Source: JAXMEB01 sp046348545 (lineage in GTDB: Bacteria; Pseudomonadota; Gammaproteobacteria; Berkiellales; Berkiellaceae). From it: a stretch of DNA of 64,000 bases. This document shows positions 1 through 8,625 of the stretch, piece by piece. A program made the position numbers and the translations under genes. Within the stretch, counting starts at the first letter, position 1, and the number at the start of each line of letters is the position of its first letter. The DNA lies in the NCBI GenBank assembly GCA_046348545.1, contig JAXMEB010000004.1, forward strand, positions 248,001 to 312,000. Direction: 5' to 3'. The notes below the pieces were generated by a model that did no database searches, had not been told where the DNA came from, and saw only the letters and a program-made list of their open reading frames with translations.

Positions 1-1482
1 TTTACGCCCGTCACGATAAGCATGGATGCTATCTTTAAGACTACCTTTCTCTCCTGGATCTCCGAGTAGGTGTGCTTTAGGGATGTGTAATTTAATCCCC
101 TTACTGCCTGAGAAAGTCGTGCCCCCAAGTGCTGAAATCAGATGTGAGAGTGCGCGAAAATGAACTGGTCCATTTGAAAAAATAGCGTCTAAAGTCTCTT
201 TATGATGCACTAGTTTTAGAGCCCAAGGGTGTGAGCTTGGTTGAACTTGTGATGAAGATTTTTCGCTAGGCTTTTTCTTAGGATAGATTTGTTCAAATAA
301 AGGGGTTTCATTTGATAAATTCTCTTCTGAGTAAATGATCTCGCTTTCACATTCAGAATTGCTGCTAGATTCAAGGTTTAAAAGCTCCAGAGTGTTCTCT
401 AGTTTGGTGCTGAGTGCTGTGCCTTCGGGTGGTGTATCAACAAATGGTTCAGCCGTAGGACAGGGGATCGTTATCTCGATGACTTGAGGCCTTGAATCCC
501 AATCTCGCTTTGATTCTATAATACGAGGCAGTAGTGATGATGCTTCATTCGAAAGTGATGCAAATAGTTCGAATAAATTCATCAATTTTCTGATTTCATT
601 CGTTCTCTTTTCAAAAGAGAATATATTATTTAGTAATTTTCCAGAAAAAGCTTCTAGCATCCCTCGACAAAGGGTGAACTCACTGATAAGCGTATGGGCT
701 CGATTAACGAGTTCATTTTCAAAATCTTCTAAAGACTCTATCATACTGTGTAACTGAGAAATCGGTGGATCATATTTTTCAGCTGAGCGTTCTAATTCAC
801 TAATTTCAACATACAAAGAGTCTCCAGAGCTGATGCTAATAGCAATGTAGGGTCGAATGAATTTGGATTCTGGGCTGATGTGAGGCTCTAGAATATCAAG
901 TATTTTTTCGTAAAAAACAGCCATTCTTCTTCCGATCTGCGTAAGAACGACTTTTGTGCCAGATTTTTCTTCATGATTTTTAATCATGTAGATTTGATTA
1001 ATCCATAATAAAAAATGGCCGTAAATTAAATCTAAATCATGATAAGATATTCTATCTTTCTGACACCCGAGTTCTGCTAACCGAGCCATTTCTTCGAAAA
1101 TAGAGGCTCTCTTAGAGGATAAATTTGAAACCAAGTTTACGTTTTGTTTTGAAAACGGCATACTTTTAGCGTCATTAATATGGTTGACATAATATGTGTA
1201 TGCGTTTACGACATTCAGCAAAACAAAAGGTGAGGGAGGGATTTTAGTTTCAACAGTTGCAATAATTGAATCAAGTCCACGCGATCCACCTTGATAAAAC
1301 TGCCTAAATTTTAGGAAAATATCATGAAAAATTTTCAGTGCAGGGATGGGGGAGTCGTAGCGAACCGGCATCGCTTTTTCAAGGGCAAGTGCTGCAAGAA
1401 TAGTTTGGTTGTAAAATTGATCCTCTTGAAGTTTGCTGTAGGCGGGTTCAAATCGATTTGATAATTTTTTAGTACCATGCAT
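1..1482 (-). CDS. Unknown protein, C-terminus cut by window edge
   Basis: An open frame of 494 codons starts MHGTKKLSNRFEP at 1482 and runs off the left edge without a stop. I do not recognise the family. The first 300 residues look alpha-helical with no signal peptide. Around residues 330-400 the sequence becomes acidic and Ser/Glu-rich (ESSSNSECESEIIYSEE), like a linker. The last 80 visible residues form a separate basic segment (HFRALSHLISALGGTTFSGS, then KGIKLHIPKAHLLGDPGEKG). That segment faintly recalls HicA-like double-stranded-RNA-binding folds, but the similarity is too weak for a call. No strong ribosome binding site is visible; a second ATG four bases downstream is out of frame. 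The gene is preceded by a palindromic element at 1597-1724. It may be a lineage-specific accessory protein. Confidence 0.75.
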   Translation of the reverse strand, partial: MHGTKKLSNRFEPAYSKLQEDQFYNQTILAALALEKAMPVRYDSPIPALKIFHDIFLKFRQFYQGGSRGLDSIIATVETKIPPSPFVLLNVVNAYTYYVNHINDAKSMPFSKQNVNLVSNLSSKRASIFEEMARLAELGCQKDRISYHDLDLIYGHFLLWINQIYMIKNHEEKSGTKVVLTQIGRRMAVFYEKILDILEPHISPESKFIRPYIAISISSGDSLYVEISELERSAEKYDPPISQLHSMIESLEDFENELVNRAHTLISEFTLCRGMLEAFSGKLLNNIFSFEKRTNEIRKLMNLFELFASLSNEASSLLPRIIESKRDWDSRPQVIEITIPCPTAEPFVDTPPEGTALSTKLENTLELLNLESSSNSECESEIIYSEENLSNETPLFEQIYPKKKPSEKSSSQVQPSSHPWALKLVHHKETLDAIFSNGPVHFRALSHLISALGGTTFSGSKGIKLHIPKAHLLGDPGEKGSLKDSIHAYRDGRK

Positions 1483-1596
1483 GTGAAGTTAACTTAACAA
1501 CTATAAAATGGCAAAAAGCATACCTCTAAAAGCGCTGAATGTAAAATTAACGGTGGTAGAGAGAGATTGGGGGCAATAGGCCCCCTTTCGAAAACG

Positions 1597-1724
1597 ACAC
1601 CCCTCACAGCTGAATTTTCCGGGTTGCTTGTCGGTCCGACACGTCCGCTCGAAGTTCGAAGAACGTAGGCGGAAGCTCGTAGGAGCGTAGGCAGGTACCC
1701 GAAAAATCATCTATTGTGGGTATC
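1597..1724. repeat. Palindromic MITE-like element, type B core (copy 1)
   Basis: One end reads CCCTCACAGCTGAATTTTCC and the other, inverted, TACCCACAATAGATGATTTT. The core is type B (CTTGTCGGTCCGACACGTCC). The ends have drifted (CGACACCCC for TATACCC on the left; TATCG for TATA on the right), so this is an old copy. It lies one base past the sodB stop codon. Confidence 0.85.
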
Positions 1725-1725
1725 G

Positions 1726-2310
1726 TTAGCTCTTAAATTGTTGATTAACATGATTCCAGTTAACGAGCTGCCAAAATGATTCAACATATTTAGCACGTGC
1801 GTTACGATAATCAATATAGTAGGCATGTTCCCATACATCACAAGTCAGCAATGCTTTTTGTTGTTGAGTCATGGGTGTGCCTGCATTGCTCGTGCTAGTG
1901 AGCGCCAATTCACCGCTGGGGTTTTTAACTAACCAGGCCCAACCTGAACCAAAGGTTTTGATTGCCGTTTCAGTGAATTTTTCTTTGAAAGCTTCCATCG
2001 AGCCAAATGTTTTTTCGATTGCAGTTTTAAGTTCTGCACTGGGTGAGCCTTGTTGACCTTGTGGGGCTAAGCAGTGCCAATAGAAGGTGTGGTTCCAGAC
2101 TTGTGCTGCATTATTAAACATCGGGCCCGTGCTGGTTAAGATGATGTCTTCTAGAGACTTGTTTGCAAATTCAGTATTGGGGAGTAGATTATTTAAATTG
2201 TCGACATAGGCTTTATGGTGTTTACCATAATGATATTCCAGGGTTTCTCTAGAGATATGGGGAGCTAGCGCATCGATTTCATAAGGTAAAGCGGGTAGTG
2301 TAATGGCCAT
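1726..2310 (-). CDS. sodB: Superoxide dismutase, Fe type
   Basis: A 194-residue cytoplasmic enzyme that converts superoxide to hydrogen peroxide and oxygen. The length is normal for Fe/Mn SOD. Metal ligands are visible in family positions: the N-terminal His in HHKAYVDNLN, the second His in NHTFYWHCL, and Asp/His in DVWEHAYYIDYRN. The iron form is favoured by the short N-terminal ALPYEIDALAPHISRETLEY and by FNNAAQVWNHTFYW. The protein ends WNHVNQQFKS. The stop codon is almost abutted by a palindromic element. It faces grxD, bfr/bfd and a peroxiredoxin, forming an oxidative-stress and iron neighbourhood; its upstream region is shared with the divergent grxD. Confidence 0.95.
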   Translation of the reverse strand: MAITLPALPYEIDALAPHISRETLEYHYGKHHKAYVDNLNNLLPNTEFANKSLEDIILTSTGPMFNNAAQVWNHTFYWHCLAPQGQQGSPSAELKTAIEKTFGSMEAFKEKFTETAIKTFGSGWAWLVKNPSGELALTSTSNAGTPMTQQQKALLTCDVWEHAYYIDYRNARAKYVESFWQLVNWNHVNQQFKS

Positions 2311-2436
2311 AGTTTACTTCCTTTGCTGTGTAGCTAACATAAATTAATGAACATCAGAAGAGGAAAGTCTAGAGGCCTTGATTAAAGAGTGCAACCCTAT
2401 TACGCTTCAGCCTTTATCAATCATAAGAGATAAACC

Positions 2437-2784
2437 ATGGACACATTAGACCGCATCAAATCCCAAATCAGCTCGCACGATCTATTACTCTATATGAAGG
2501 GGAGTCCTGATTTTCCTCAATGTGGATTTTCTGGACAGGTTGTGCATATTTTGTCACTTTGTAATGCAAAATATGCTTATGTGAATATTCTCGAAAATCC
2601 TGATATTCGCCAAGTACTGCCACAGTATGCTCAATGGCCCACCTTTCCGCAGCTCTATGTCAAAGGTGAACTGGTTGGCGGATGCGATATTGTTACCGAG
2701 ATGTACGAAAGCGGCGAATTACTGTCCTTACTCCAACAAGCAGGGGCAACGTCCGAGAAAGTGGCATTTGAGATGGCAGAGTGA
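2437..2784 (+). CDS. grxD: Monothiol glutaredoxin Grx4 (CGFS type)
   Basis: 115 residues with the CGFS active site in SPDFPQCGFSGQVVHIL, preceded by the YMKGSP motif. Family knowledge: CGFS glutaredoxins bind a bridging [2Fe-2S] cluster with glutathione and pass Fe-S clusters to carriers and targets. The glutathione-binding TFPQLYVKGELVGGCDI is present. The C-terminus runs to AFEMAE, a little longer than the core fold. It is divergent from sodB and followed by a strong terminator, so it is probably monocistronic. Location is cytoplasm. Confidence 0.95.
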   Translation: MDTLDRIKSQISSHDLLLYMKGSPDFPQCGFSGQVVHILSLCNAKYAYVNILENPDIRQVLPQYAQWPTFPQLYVKGELVGGCDIVTEMYESGELLSLLQQAGATSEKVAFEMAE

Positions 2785-2824
2785 ACGCCTTTGTGAGATG
2801 GCGCAGCCTGCAGCAGGCCTTGCC

Positions 2825-2854
2825 GCCTCTCTCAATATTGAGAGAGGCGCTTTT
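2825..2854 (+). terminator. Rho-independent terminator after grxD
   Basis: A perfect 24-base palindrome (2825-2848, arms GCCTCTCTCAAT / ATTGAGAGAGGC) is followed by GCTTTT. It lies 40 bases past the grxD stop, between convergent grxD and bfr. Confidence 0.8.
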
Positions 2855-2894
2855 GTGAGTATTCGCGAACAAATACCGGGTGAGGGTTGTTGCA

Positions 2895-3359
2895 TTACAT
2901 GATACTCTGCAAATAATTACTTTCTCCGAGTTTCTTCAATAGTTCTAGTTGTGTTTCTAGAAAATCAATATGTTCTTCTTCGCTTGCTAAAATCGATTGC
3001 AATAAGCCTCGACTCACAAAATCTCCAACTTTTTCAGCATATTGAATAGCTGCAATCAAATCAGGGTGCGCTTTATGCTCAATTTTCAGGTCAGATTCTA
3101 GAATTTCTTTAACAGTTTGACCAATATGAAGTTTGCCAAGATCTTGTAAATTGGGGATCCCTTCGAGAAATAAGATCCGTTCGATCAGCTGATCAGCATG
3201 TTTCATTTCGTCGATGGATTCATGATACGTTTTGTCGCCCAGTTGTTTGAACCCCCAGTTATTCAACATGCGCGCATGCAGAAAATACTGATTGATAGCG
3301 ATGAGTTCATTGGCCAAAATTTGATTCAAATGCTTAATAAGCTCAACATCGCCTTTCAT
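2895..3359 (-). CDS. bfr: Bacterioferritin
   Basis: 154 residues, the usual bacterioferritin length. It forms a 24-subunit iron-storage cage with ferroxidase centres. Visible features are the N-terminal LIKHLNQILANELIAINQYF helix (ferroxidase Glu in NELIAINQYF), ESIDEMKHADQLIERILFLEG (second Glu and His ligands), and SEEEHIDFLETQLELL (Glu and His of the third helix). The usual haem-ligand Met is expected in DEMKHAD. It lies 88 bases downstream of bfd on the same strand, so bfd-bfr probably form a storage-and-release operon. An A/T-rich leader precedes the start. Confidence 0.95.
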   Translation of the reverse strand: MKGDVELIKHLNQILANELIAINQYFLHARMLNNWGFKQLGDKTYHESIDEMKHADQLIERILFLEGIPNLQDLGKLHIGQTVKEILESDLKIEHKAHPDLIAAIQYAEKVGDFVSRGLLQSILASEEEHIDFLETQLELLKKLGESNYLQSIM

Positions 3360-3447
3360 ATTAAAATACCTTTTGTTAATTAAATTACTATGTGATTGAA
3401 AGATATAGTATTTTTCAGAAGCTGAGAGAAGATGTCAAGCTAAAGCA

Positions 3448-3651
3448 TTAGGTCTGTATAGTTTCGCTTTCGAGTTGAGTGGCTTCTTGTGGCGCGAATT
3501 CGAGAAGCATTTCTTTGACTTCACAATCACATTTACCACACTGTTGCGCGACGCCCAGCTGCTGGCACAGGCCTTGAAAGGTTCGAGTGCCTTGAGATAT
3601 GGCTTCTTTGATCTCGCTATCTGTCACGCCGCGGCATAAGCAAACGTACAT
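3448..3651 (-). CDS. bfd: Bacterioferritin-associated ferredoxin
   Basis: 67 residues. Four cysteines for a [2Fe-2S] cluster are in the BFD arrangement: MYVCLCRGVTDSEIKEAI at the N-terminus and QQCGKCDCEVKEML later. Family knowledge: Bfd docks on bacterioferritin and reduces the stored ferric iron so that it can be released. It is directly upstream of bfr on the same strand. A candidate Fur operator lies 50 bases upstream (3701-3715), matching the known iron-starvation induction of bfd in other proteobacteria. Confidence 0.93.
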   Translation of the reverse strand: MYVCLCRGVTDSEIKEAISQGTRTFQGLCQQLGVAQQCGKCDCEVKEMLLEFAPQEATQLESETIQT

Positions 3652-3700
3652 GGTTTAAACCGATGAGTTGCACAAACCTAGTTTCGATATTACACTCAAA

Positions 3701-3715
3701 TGAGAATTACTGTCA
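3701..3715. promoter_or_regulatory. Candidate Fur box between bfd and the peroxiredoxin gene
   Basis: TGAGAATTACTGTCA matches the 7-1-7 Fur consensus TGATAATNATTATCA at 11 of 14 informative positions. It is placed 50 bases before bfd and about 140 before the divergent peroxiredoxin gene. The bfd-bfr context supports it; binding itself is inferred. Confidence 0.5.
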
Positions 3716-3856
3716 AATGGGATGCATTTACATTTATCAGTTTTCTAACCCGCTTCGTCGTAAAGAGTAACCCCAGTCTTCAAAAGCGTAGCAGAGGGTA
3801 TGGAAGACATGATAGGATTTCGAAAACTTTTCACTCGATGAATTTGGAGGTCAATC

Positions 3857-4462
3857 ATGAGTATATTAGTGGGTCGCAAAGCGCCTGATTTTACCGCCCA
3901 TGCCGTATTAGGTAATGGTGAAATTGCTAATCAATTTCGGTTAACAGAAGCTCTAAAAGGCAAATATGGTCTCGTTTTCTTTTATCCCTTAGATTTCACA
4001 TTTGTTTGTCCTTCTGAACTCATTGCCCTTCAAAATCGCTTAGATGCTTTTAAGGAGCGTGAAGTAGAAGTGATTTCGGTGTCAATTGACTCTCATTTTA
4101 CGCATAAAGCATGGCGCGACACCCCAATTAACAAGGGTGGTATTGGTGCAGTCGGATATACGATGGTTGCAGACATGAACCACAGTATCTGCCAGGCCTA
4201 TGGCGTTGAGCATCCAGATGTGTCGGTTGCATTCCGCGCTGCCTTTATCATTGATAAATCGGGTCTTGTCAGAGCTCAACTCGTTAACGATCTGCCTTTG
4301 GGGCGTAATATTGACGAACTCATTCGTCTAATTGATGCACTTCAATTCCACGAGCAACATGGCGAAGTTTGCCCAGCTGGTTGGAATAAAGGTAAAAAAG
4401 GTATGAAAGCGACTTCAGAAGGTGTGGCTAGTTTCTTAGGTCAACACGCTCAAGGGCTATAA
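3857..4462 (+). CDS. 2-Cys peroxiredoxin (AhpC/TSA family)
   Basis: 201 residues. The peroxidatic Cys is in DFTFVCPSELIALQ and the resolving Cys in HGEVCPAGWNKGKKGM, so this is a typical 2-Cys Prx of the Prx1/AhpC group that reduces H2O2 and organic peroxides in the cytoplasm. The start is fixed by the Shine-Dalgarno GGAGG at 3847-3851, eight bases before ATG. It is divergent from bfd. No AhpF or dedicated reductase is next to it, so the thiol donor cannot be told. It is followed by a terminator hairpin. Confidence 0.95.
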   Translation: MSILVGRKAPDFTAHAVLGNGEIANQFRLTEALKGKYGLVFFYPLDFTFVCPSELIALQNRLDAFKEREVEVISVSIDSHFTHKAWRDTPINKGGIGAVGYTMVADMNHSICQAYGVEHPDVSVAFRAAFIIDKSGLVRAQLVNDLPLGRNIDELIRLIDALQFHEQHGEVCPAGWNKGKKGMKATSEGVASFLGQHAQGL

Positions 4463-4488
4463 TATCGTTACACCTTACTGTCAAGTCA

Positions 4489-4513
4489 GGGCCCCCTCTA
4501 TTGAAAGGGGCCC
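4489..4513 (+). terminator. Hairpin after the peroxiredoxin gene
   Basis: GGGCCCC pairs with GGGGCCC across an 11-base loop, 27 bases past the stop. No T-run follows, so it may act as an mRNA 3'-end stem or a weak terminator. Confidence 0.55.
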
Positions 4514-4680
4514 ATTCTCAAACTACAGCCCCCATTGCTGAATAAAATCCTTCTAGACAACGACCCAACAGTTCTCTCTCATAAAAAACCTGATTTATTC
4601 TACTCAGTTTGAGGAATTAGTGATAAAATCAGCATTACCGATTTGAAATGTACGACAGCTAACTTGTTTTGAGTCTCTAT
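4514..4680. other. Intergenic stretch, nothing recognised
   Basis: AT-rich sequence between the peroxiredoxin hairpin and the next gene. No clear promoter, repeat or RNA gene was seen. Confidence 0.5.
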
Positions 4681-6546
4681 ATGATTTTTTCCTCATTCAG
4701 AAAACCCCAATCTATTGAAAAAAAAGAGTCAAAATATTGCCACCAAAAATTAACAGAAGAATTCTTCAATTCATTGGAAAATAGTTCAAAAAAAGATTTT
4801 CTCGATTTAGTTAGGGCATATGATGCTGAGATAAAAAATCAGAACATAAAAATAACGAAATATACGTTTGATAAGATTATCAAACTTGGCGTTATTTGTT
4901 TTGATACCCCCAATGAATCTGGTTTACCCGAAACGGTTCAGACGAAGGAAGCGATTAATCAAAAAGTCGAGCTTGCAGTATTTAATATTCTTGATTGGGA
5001 GAATCTACCATTTCCTTTGAAAAGGCGTCAGATGGAGGTGCTGATTGTAGCAGGGCAAGTAGAGCGCTTAAAAGAAATCATTTCCAAAAACGATCCGGAA
5101 ATGAACAATTTCATGAGAAAAAACTTTGCATACTGGGCAGTAAAATATAACCAGTTACCCGTATTAAACTTAGCGTTAGAGCAGCTAGGTACCAATGAAA
5201 AATATATAAAAGGGGTTAAGTCAAGACTGTTAGAACAAAGTATTGAATATTGTCATGAAGAGATTAGCATTGATTTGATTGTTAATAAAAAAATAAAGCC
5301 TTCAGGAAGAATAGTAGATTTAATCGAAAAAAATGGACTCCATAAATTAAGTGAATTACTGGGGTCGATACCACGTGGTCAGTTCCATTTGCCTGAAAAT
5401 AGCTCGGCCCCTTCTTCCGAGCCTCCAAATCATGTTGAGACAGTCGATAAGATCAGTTCAGGAACGATAAGGCCCAAGATATACCCACAACAGATGATTT
5501 TTCGGGTAGGCGCCGAGCGTTCGAGACGCAGGAGTGTACACAAAGTACATGACTGCGGTGAGAATCGCGAAGGCAACAAACCCGAAAATTCAGGTGTGAA
5601 GGTTATAACACGCTTGGTTGTTGAGGACATTATTGCTAAAGGTTCAATCGAGGAAATTACCAAAGTGATTGAGGGCGATAATCTTGATATGGTTGAGTAT
5701 TTGAAAAAACAAATGGTCACAAGTGCTTTGACTTCGAATAGACCAGATATGTTGAAAGTTGCTTTTCAGTCGTTTTATAATCCGAAAACGAAGTTGGAAA
5801 AATGTATCAGGCAAAGATTAGAATGGGCATCTAAAAGTTTAGAACGCGAACATATTTTAGAATGCCTGATAAATTCTGGGTGCATCGAATCAGTCACCGC
5901 AAGAACATTTTCTAGTTTGCTTGAGAATCATTCAGAAAGTATGGCAGAGCAATTATTTGACTTTACCCATAGATCCTGGGGCAGAAATTTCCCAGATTGG
6001 AAAGAGATATACGAGATAGCTAAAGCCAAAAACTATCATAAAATCATTCAACGGATTGATTATTATGTATTCCGAAAGCCTTCTGATGCACTCGAGAATT
6101 CCAATATCCAGTCAGAAATTCAAAATGAAACCTTGGATGTGGACAGCCTGTTTGGAACATTTGGTGTTGACTTTGATTTAGATGCTTACCTTGAGGAATT
6201 AGATGAATTTCTAAAAAACAGGACTAGAGCTGAAAATACATCGAACCAAAATAATCCGTTATTTCTAGATATTCTGAATGGTTATGATTTTGGAGAATTC
6301 GAGGATGTTGGCCTGAATGTAGATCAGAGCGTTGATACACAATATCCACCGAATGCACCACTTGAGCGTACGGAAGCCTCGTTGGAAGAATCAGACCTCA
6401 ATGTTAAAGATGCTACGCTTGATCCAGAAAAAAATTCATTACCCAGTTCAAAAATATTCATAACTCAATATGATCGTTCTCCACGTAACTATTTGGATGA
6501 AGAGCATGAATTTGAGAATATTTTTCAAAAATGCTTCCAGCCTTAA
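4681..6546 (+). CDS. Unknown alpha-helical repeat protein with an embedded palindromic-element peptide
   Basis: 622 residues from ATG at 4681 (an in-frame TTG at 4669 would add four). The family is not recognised. Two similar helical modules are visible, about residues 120-230 (AGQVERLKEIISKNDPEM, YNQLPVLNLALEQLG) and 315-430 (KGSIEEITKVIEGDNLDM, NRPDMLKVAFQSF), suggesting an internal duplication of an ankyrin-like helix-pair array. Between them, in frame, lie 42 residues contributed by a 126-bp palindromic element (YPQQMIFRVGAERSRRRSVH onward). The C-terminal third is acidic and low-complexity (DFDLDAYLEELDEFLKN). No signal peptide or membrane segment is seen. A TPR gene follows after 27 bases, so the two are probably co-transcribed. 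Candidate host-interaction protein by composition only. Confidence 0.8.
   Translation: MIFSSFRKPQSIEKKESKYCHQKLTEEFFNSLENSSKKDFLDLVRAYDAEIKNQNIKITKYTFDKIIKLGVICFDTPNESGLPETVQTKEAINQKVELAVFNILDWENLPFPLKRRQMEVLIVAGQVERLKEIISKNDPEMNNFMRKNFAYWAVKYNQLPVLNLALEQLGTNEKYIKGVKSRLLEQSIEYCHEEISIDLIVNKKIKPSGRIVDLIEKNGLHKLSELLGSIPRGQFHLPENSSAPSSEPPNHVETVDKISSGTIRPKIYPQQMIFRVGAERSRRRSVHKVHDCGENREGNKPENSGVKVITRLVVEDIIAKGSIEEITKVIEGDNLDMVEYLKKQMVTSALTSNRPDMLKVAFQSFYNPKTKLEKCIRQRLEWASKSLEREHILECLINSGCIESVTARTFSSLLENHSESMAEQLFDFTHRSWGRNFPDWKEIYEIAKAKNYHKIIQRIDYYVFRKPSDALENSNIQSEIQNETLDVDSLFGTFGVDFDLDAYLEELDEFLKNRTRAENTSNQNNPLFLDILNGYDFGEFEDVGLNVDQSVDTQYPPNAPLERTEASLEESDLNVKDATLDPEKNSLPSSKIFITQYDRSPRNYLDEEHEFENIFQKCFQP
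5482..5607 (+). repeat. Palindromic element, type A core, in frame inside a gene (copy 2)
   Basis: From the TATA at 5480 (TACCCACAACAGATGATTTT) to the TATA at 5604-5607, the insertion adds exactly 126 bases, or 42 codons, and keeps the host frame open. The core is type A (GGCGCCGAGCGTTCGAGACG ... GCGGTGAGAATCGCGAAGGC). The right end reads GGTTATA rather than GGGTATA. Confidence 0.92.
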
Positions 6547-6573
6547 CAGTTAAATTAATTTGAGAGAACCAAA

Positions 6574-8421
6574 GTGCCAAACCAAAAAACTGATATCAAT
6601 CCAGAAGGTCATATAAGGCTTGCTCGCTATTTCCAAAAAAATAACAAATGGCCGGAAGCTTGTGCAACATTGGAAGATTGCCTTGCAAAATATCCAAAAT
6701 TCGAAAAAGCATATAACATGCTAATCTATTCCTACGAAAAATCAAATTTACCGCTTGAGGCACTGGTTGTCACTCAAAGCGCTATTTCTAGATTTCCAGA
6801 TCAATCTGGCTATGAATATAGGAAAGGATGGATTTTTGTAAAGCTGGGAAAACTCGATAAAGCGCTGAAAACATTTAAATCAGCACTATTGAAGTATGAG
6901 AATGATAAAGACATTCATACCTCGCTCGCTCGATGTTTATTAAAAATGGGTCGTTATGAAGAAGCTATATGGCAGTTTCATGAAACTATTTCACTATTTC
7001 CCAATGATACGAGGCTGATCCAGGACTTACATACTATTTATACCCGAAATAACCAATTGGAGCTGGCTAAGGCACTTTACTCCGTGCCTGATGCGTATTA
7101 TGCAAATGAGCTTAGCTTTGCTAAGAACCTGATTTCCAATGAGAAATATCCAGAAGCTATTTCAAAGCTAGAAAATTTGATAAATCAGAAGCCGGAATTC
7201 CTCGATGCGTACATTGAGAAAGTTCAACTGCTTTGTACCATGGGGCAATTAGATGAAGCATTGTTGATTTCAAAAGAAATCCTTGATAGAAATCTACAAT
7301 GTGAAAGTGCACACCTTCGTTATAGCAGAATTTTAGCGATGATGGGGAATTTAGATGCTGCTTGTGCTTCTTATCAAGCAGTTTGCAGTATGAATCCAAC
7401 CTCAACAACAGCATTACTAGGGTTGCTTCAAGTTTTAATGACGATGCGTGATCATAAACAGCTTGAAGAGCTATTCGCGAAAATAACTTCGAGTGACTTG
7501 ATGAACAAGGAAACAAAATTAGCTTTTGCTCGATACTACAGTCATATGAAGCAACCAGATAAAGCTGAAAGTTTGTTTGACTCTCTCTTAGATAATCATC
7601 AAAACTATCAGGATGCAGCTTTGAAATATGCTGAATATCTCTATAGCCAGAAAAGACATGAAGATGCCATTGACACATTTCATGTGATTTGTGATCGGTT
7701 CCGTAATAATCCAAGGATGTTTCTTGGCAAAGCTAAATTTTGGGAAGCAACCACTGATAGAACTGAAACACTTAAAGCCTATGAACTGCTGAAAATTTTA
7801 TTCCCAAAATACAAAGAAGGTCTGTTGCAATTTGCAAACTATCTGGCAACGCGCTCAGATCTTCAAGAAGCCGCAGAAATGGAATTTAAAGAGTTATTGC
7901 AGGCTTTCCCAGGTTACACTGAGGTTAAGATAAAATATATGCTATATAGATCTTGGCAAGATAAGTTCTCTGAAACCAAGGTTGAATATGAGAAACTGCT
8001 CAAGCAACACTCATACAGTCAGCCATTACACATGCAGTATATCGAATTCTTGTATTACAGAGATTCAGAAAGCGCATTTGAAAACGTCTTAAAGGAAGTC
8101 AATCTATTTAAATCCAAGTTCAAATATAACCAAGCTATCTATGCTTTTCATATCCAAGTTTTGATAGATAATGGTGAGAAGCATCAAGCTATTCGTGAAT
8201 TTGAGCAAGCAAATAAGATGTTCCCTTATAGTAGAAAGATTTCTAGATTCAAACGACAGATAAATATGTTTAGAGCGGATATTGACGGTACCGCTAATAA
8301 AGAAAATCATAGTGCACCACGGCAAATGATGTTATTTGATTTTATGCCATATCCTTTTAATACTAAGCGTAAGCCTGAAGAAGAGATCTCGAAGAAGTCA
8401 AAAAAGTTCAAAAGGGCATAA
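6574..8421 (+). CDS. Tetratricopeptide-repeat protein
   Basis: 615 residues starting at GTG (PNQKTDINPEGHIRLARYF), with GAGAG just upstream. Roughly a dozen TPR helix pairs fill residues 10-570; clear examples are GWIFVKLGKLDKALKTFKSA, ARCLLKMGRYEEAIWQFHET, YIEKVQLLCTMGQLDEALLI and LAFARYYSHMKQPDKAESLF. The tail is basic (KPEEEISKKSKKFKRA) and could act as a nuclear-localisation-like signal if the protein reaches a host cell; that is speculation. There is no signal peptide, catalytic domain or membrane segment, so it probably acts as a protein-binding scaffold. It is 27 bases behind the unknown helical-repeat gene. A stem-loop follows. Confidence 0.88.
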   Translation: MPNQKTDINPEGHIRLARYFQKNNKWPEACATLEDCLAKYPKFEKAYNMLIYSYEKSNLPLEALVVTQSAISRFPDQSGYEYRKGWIFVKLGKLDKALKTFKSALLKYENDKDIHTSLARCLLKMGRYEEAIWQFHETISLFPNDTRLIQDLHTIYTRNNQLELAKALYSVPDAYYANELSFAKNLISNEKYPEAISKLENLINQKPEFLDAYIEKVQLLCTMGQLDEALLISKEILDRNLQCESAHLRYSRILAMMGNLDAACASYQAVCSMNPTSTTALLGLLQVLMTMRDHKQLEELFAKITSSDLMNKETKLAFARYYSHMKQPDKAESLFDSLLDNHQNYQDAALKYAEYLYSQKRHEDAIDTFHVICDRFRNNPRMFLGKAKFWEATTDRTETLKAYELLKILFPKYKEGLLQFANYLATRSDLQEAAEMEFKELLQAFPGYTEVKIKYMLYRSWQDKFSETKVEYEKLLKQHSYSQPLHMQYIEFLYYRDSESAFENVLKEVNLFKSKFKYNQAIYAFHIQVLIDNGEKHQAIREFEQANKMFPYSRKISRFKRQINMFRADIDGTANKENHSAPRQMMLFDFMPYPFNTKRKPEEEISKKSKKFKRA

Positions 8422-8454
8422 TAGAGTTATGCGTTTACAAGCGTACCATTCGTT

Positions 8455-8484
8455 GACTATTCAGCTGAATAGCTCTGAATAGTC
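8455..8484 (+). terminator. Stem-loop downstream of the TPR gene
   Basis: Perfect 10-base arms GACTATTCAG / CTGAATAGTC with a 10-base loop, 33 bases past the stop. No T-run follows, so termination is uncertain. Confidence 0.45.
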
Positions 8485-8625
8485 AAAGCATACCTGGTTA
8501 CTGAGGCCGGCGTTTCGCCACAGATGGTTATATTCAGTGGCGAGGTCACAGCTCTATCTATACCCACAACAGATGATTTTTCGGGTAGGCGCCGAGCGTT
8601 CGAGACGCAGGAGTGTACACAAAGT

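Noticed and set aside
1501..1710. Small ORF of 69 codons on the minus strand
   Set aside because: It is the open frame of a type B palindromic element (MIFRVPAYAPTSFRL), with no ribosome binding site; the same applies to 22817-23032, 43271-43480 and 63622-63906.
7157..7714. 185-codon antisense ORF inside the TPR gene
   Set aside because: The plus-strand TPR pattern is continuous over it; the antisense product has no recognisable features.
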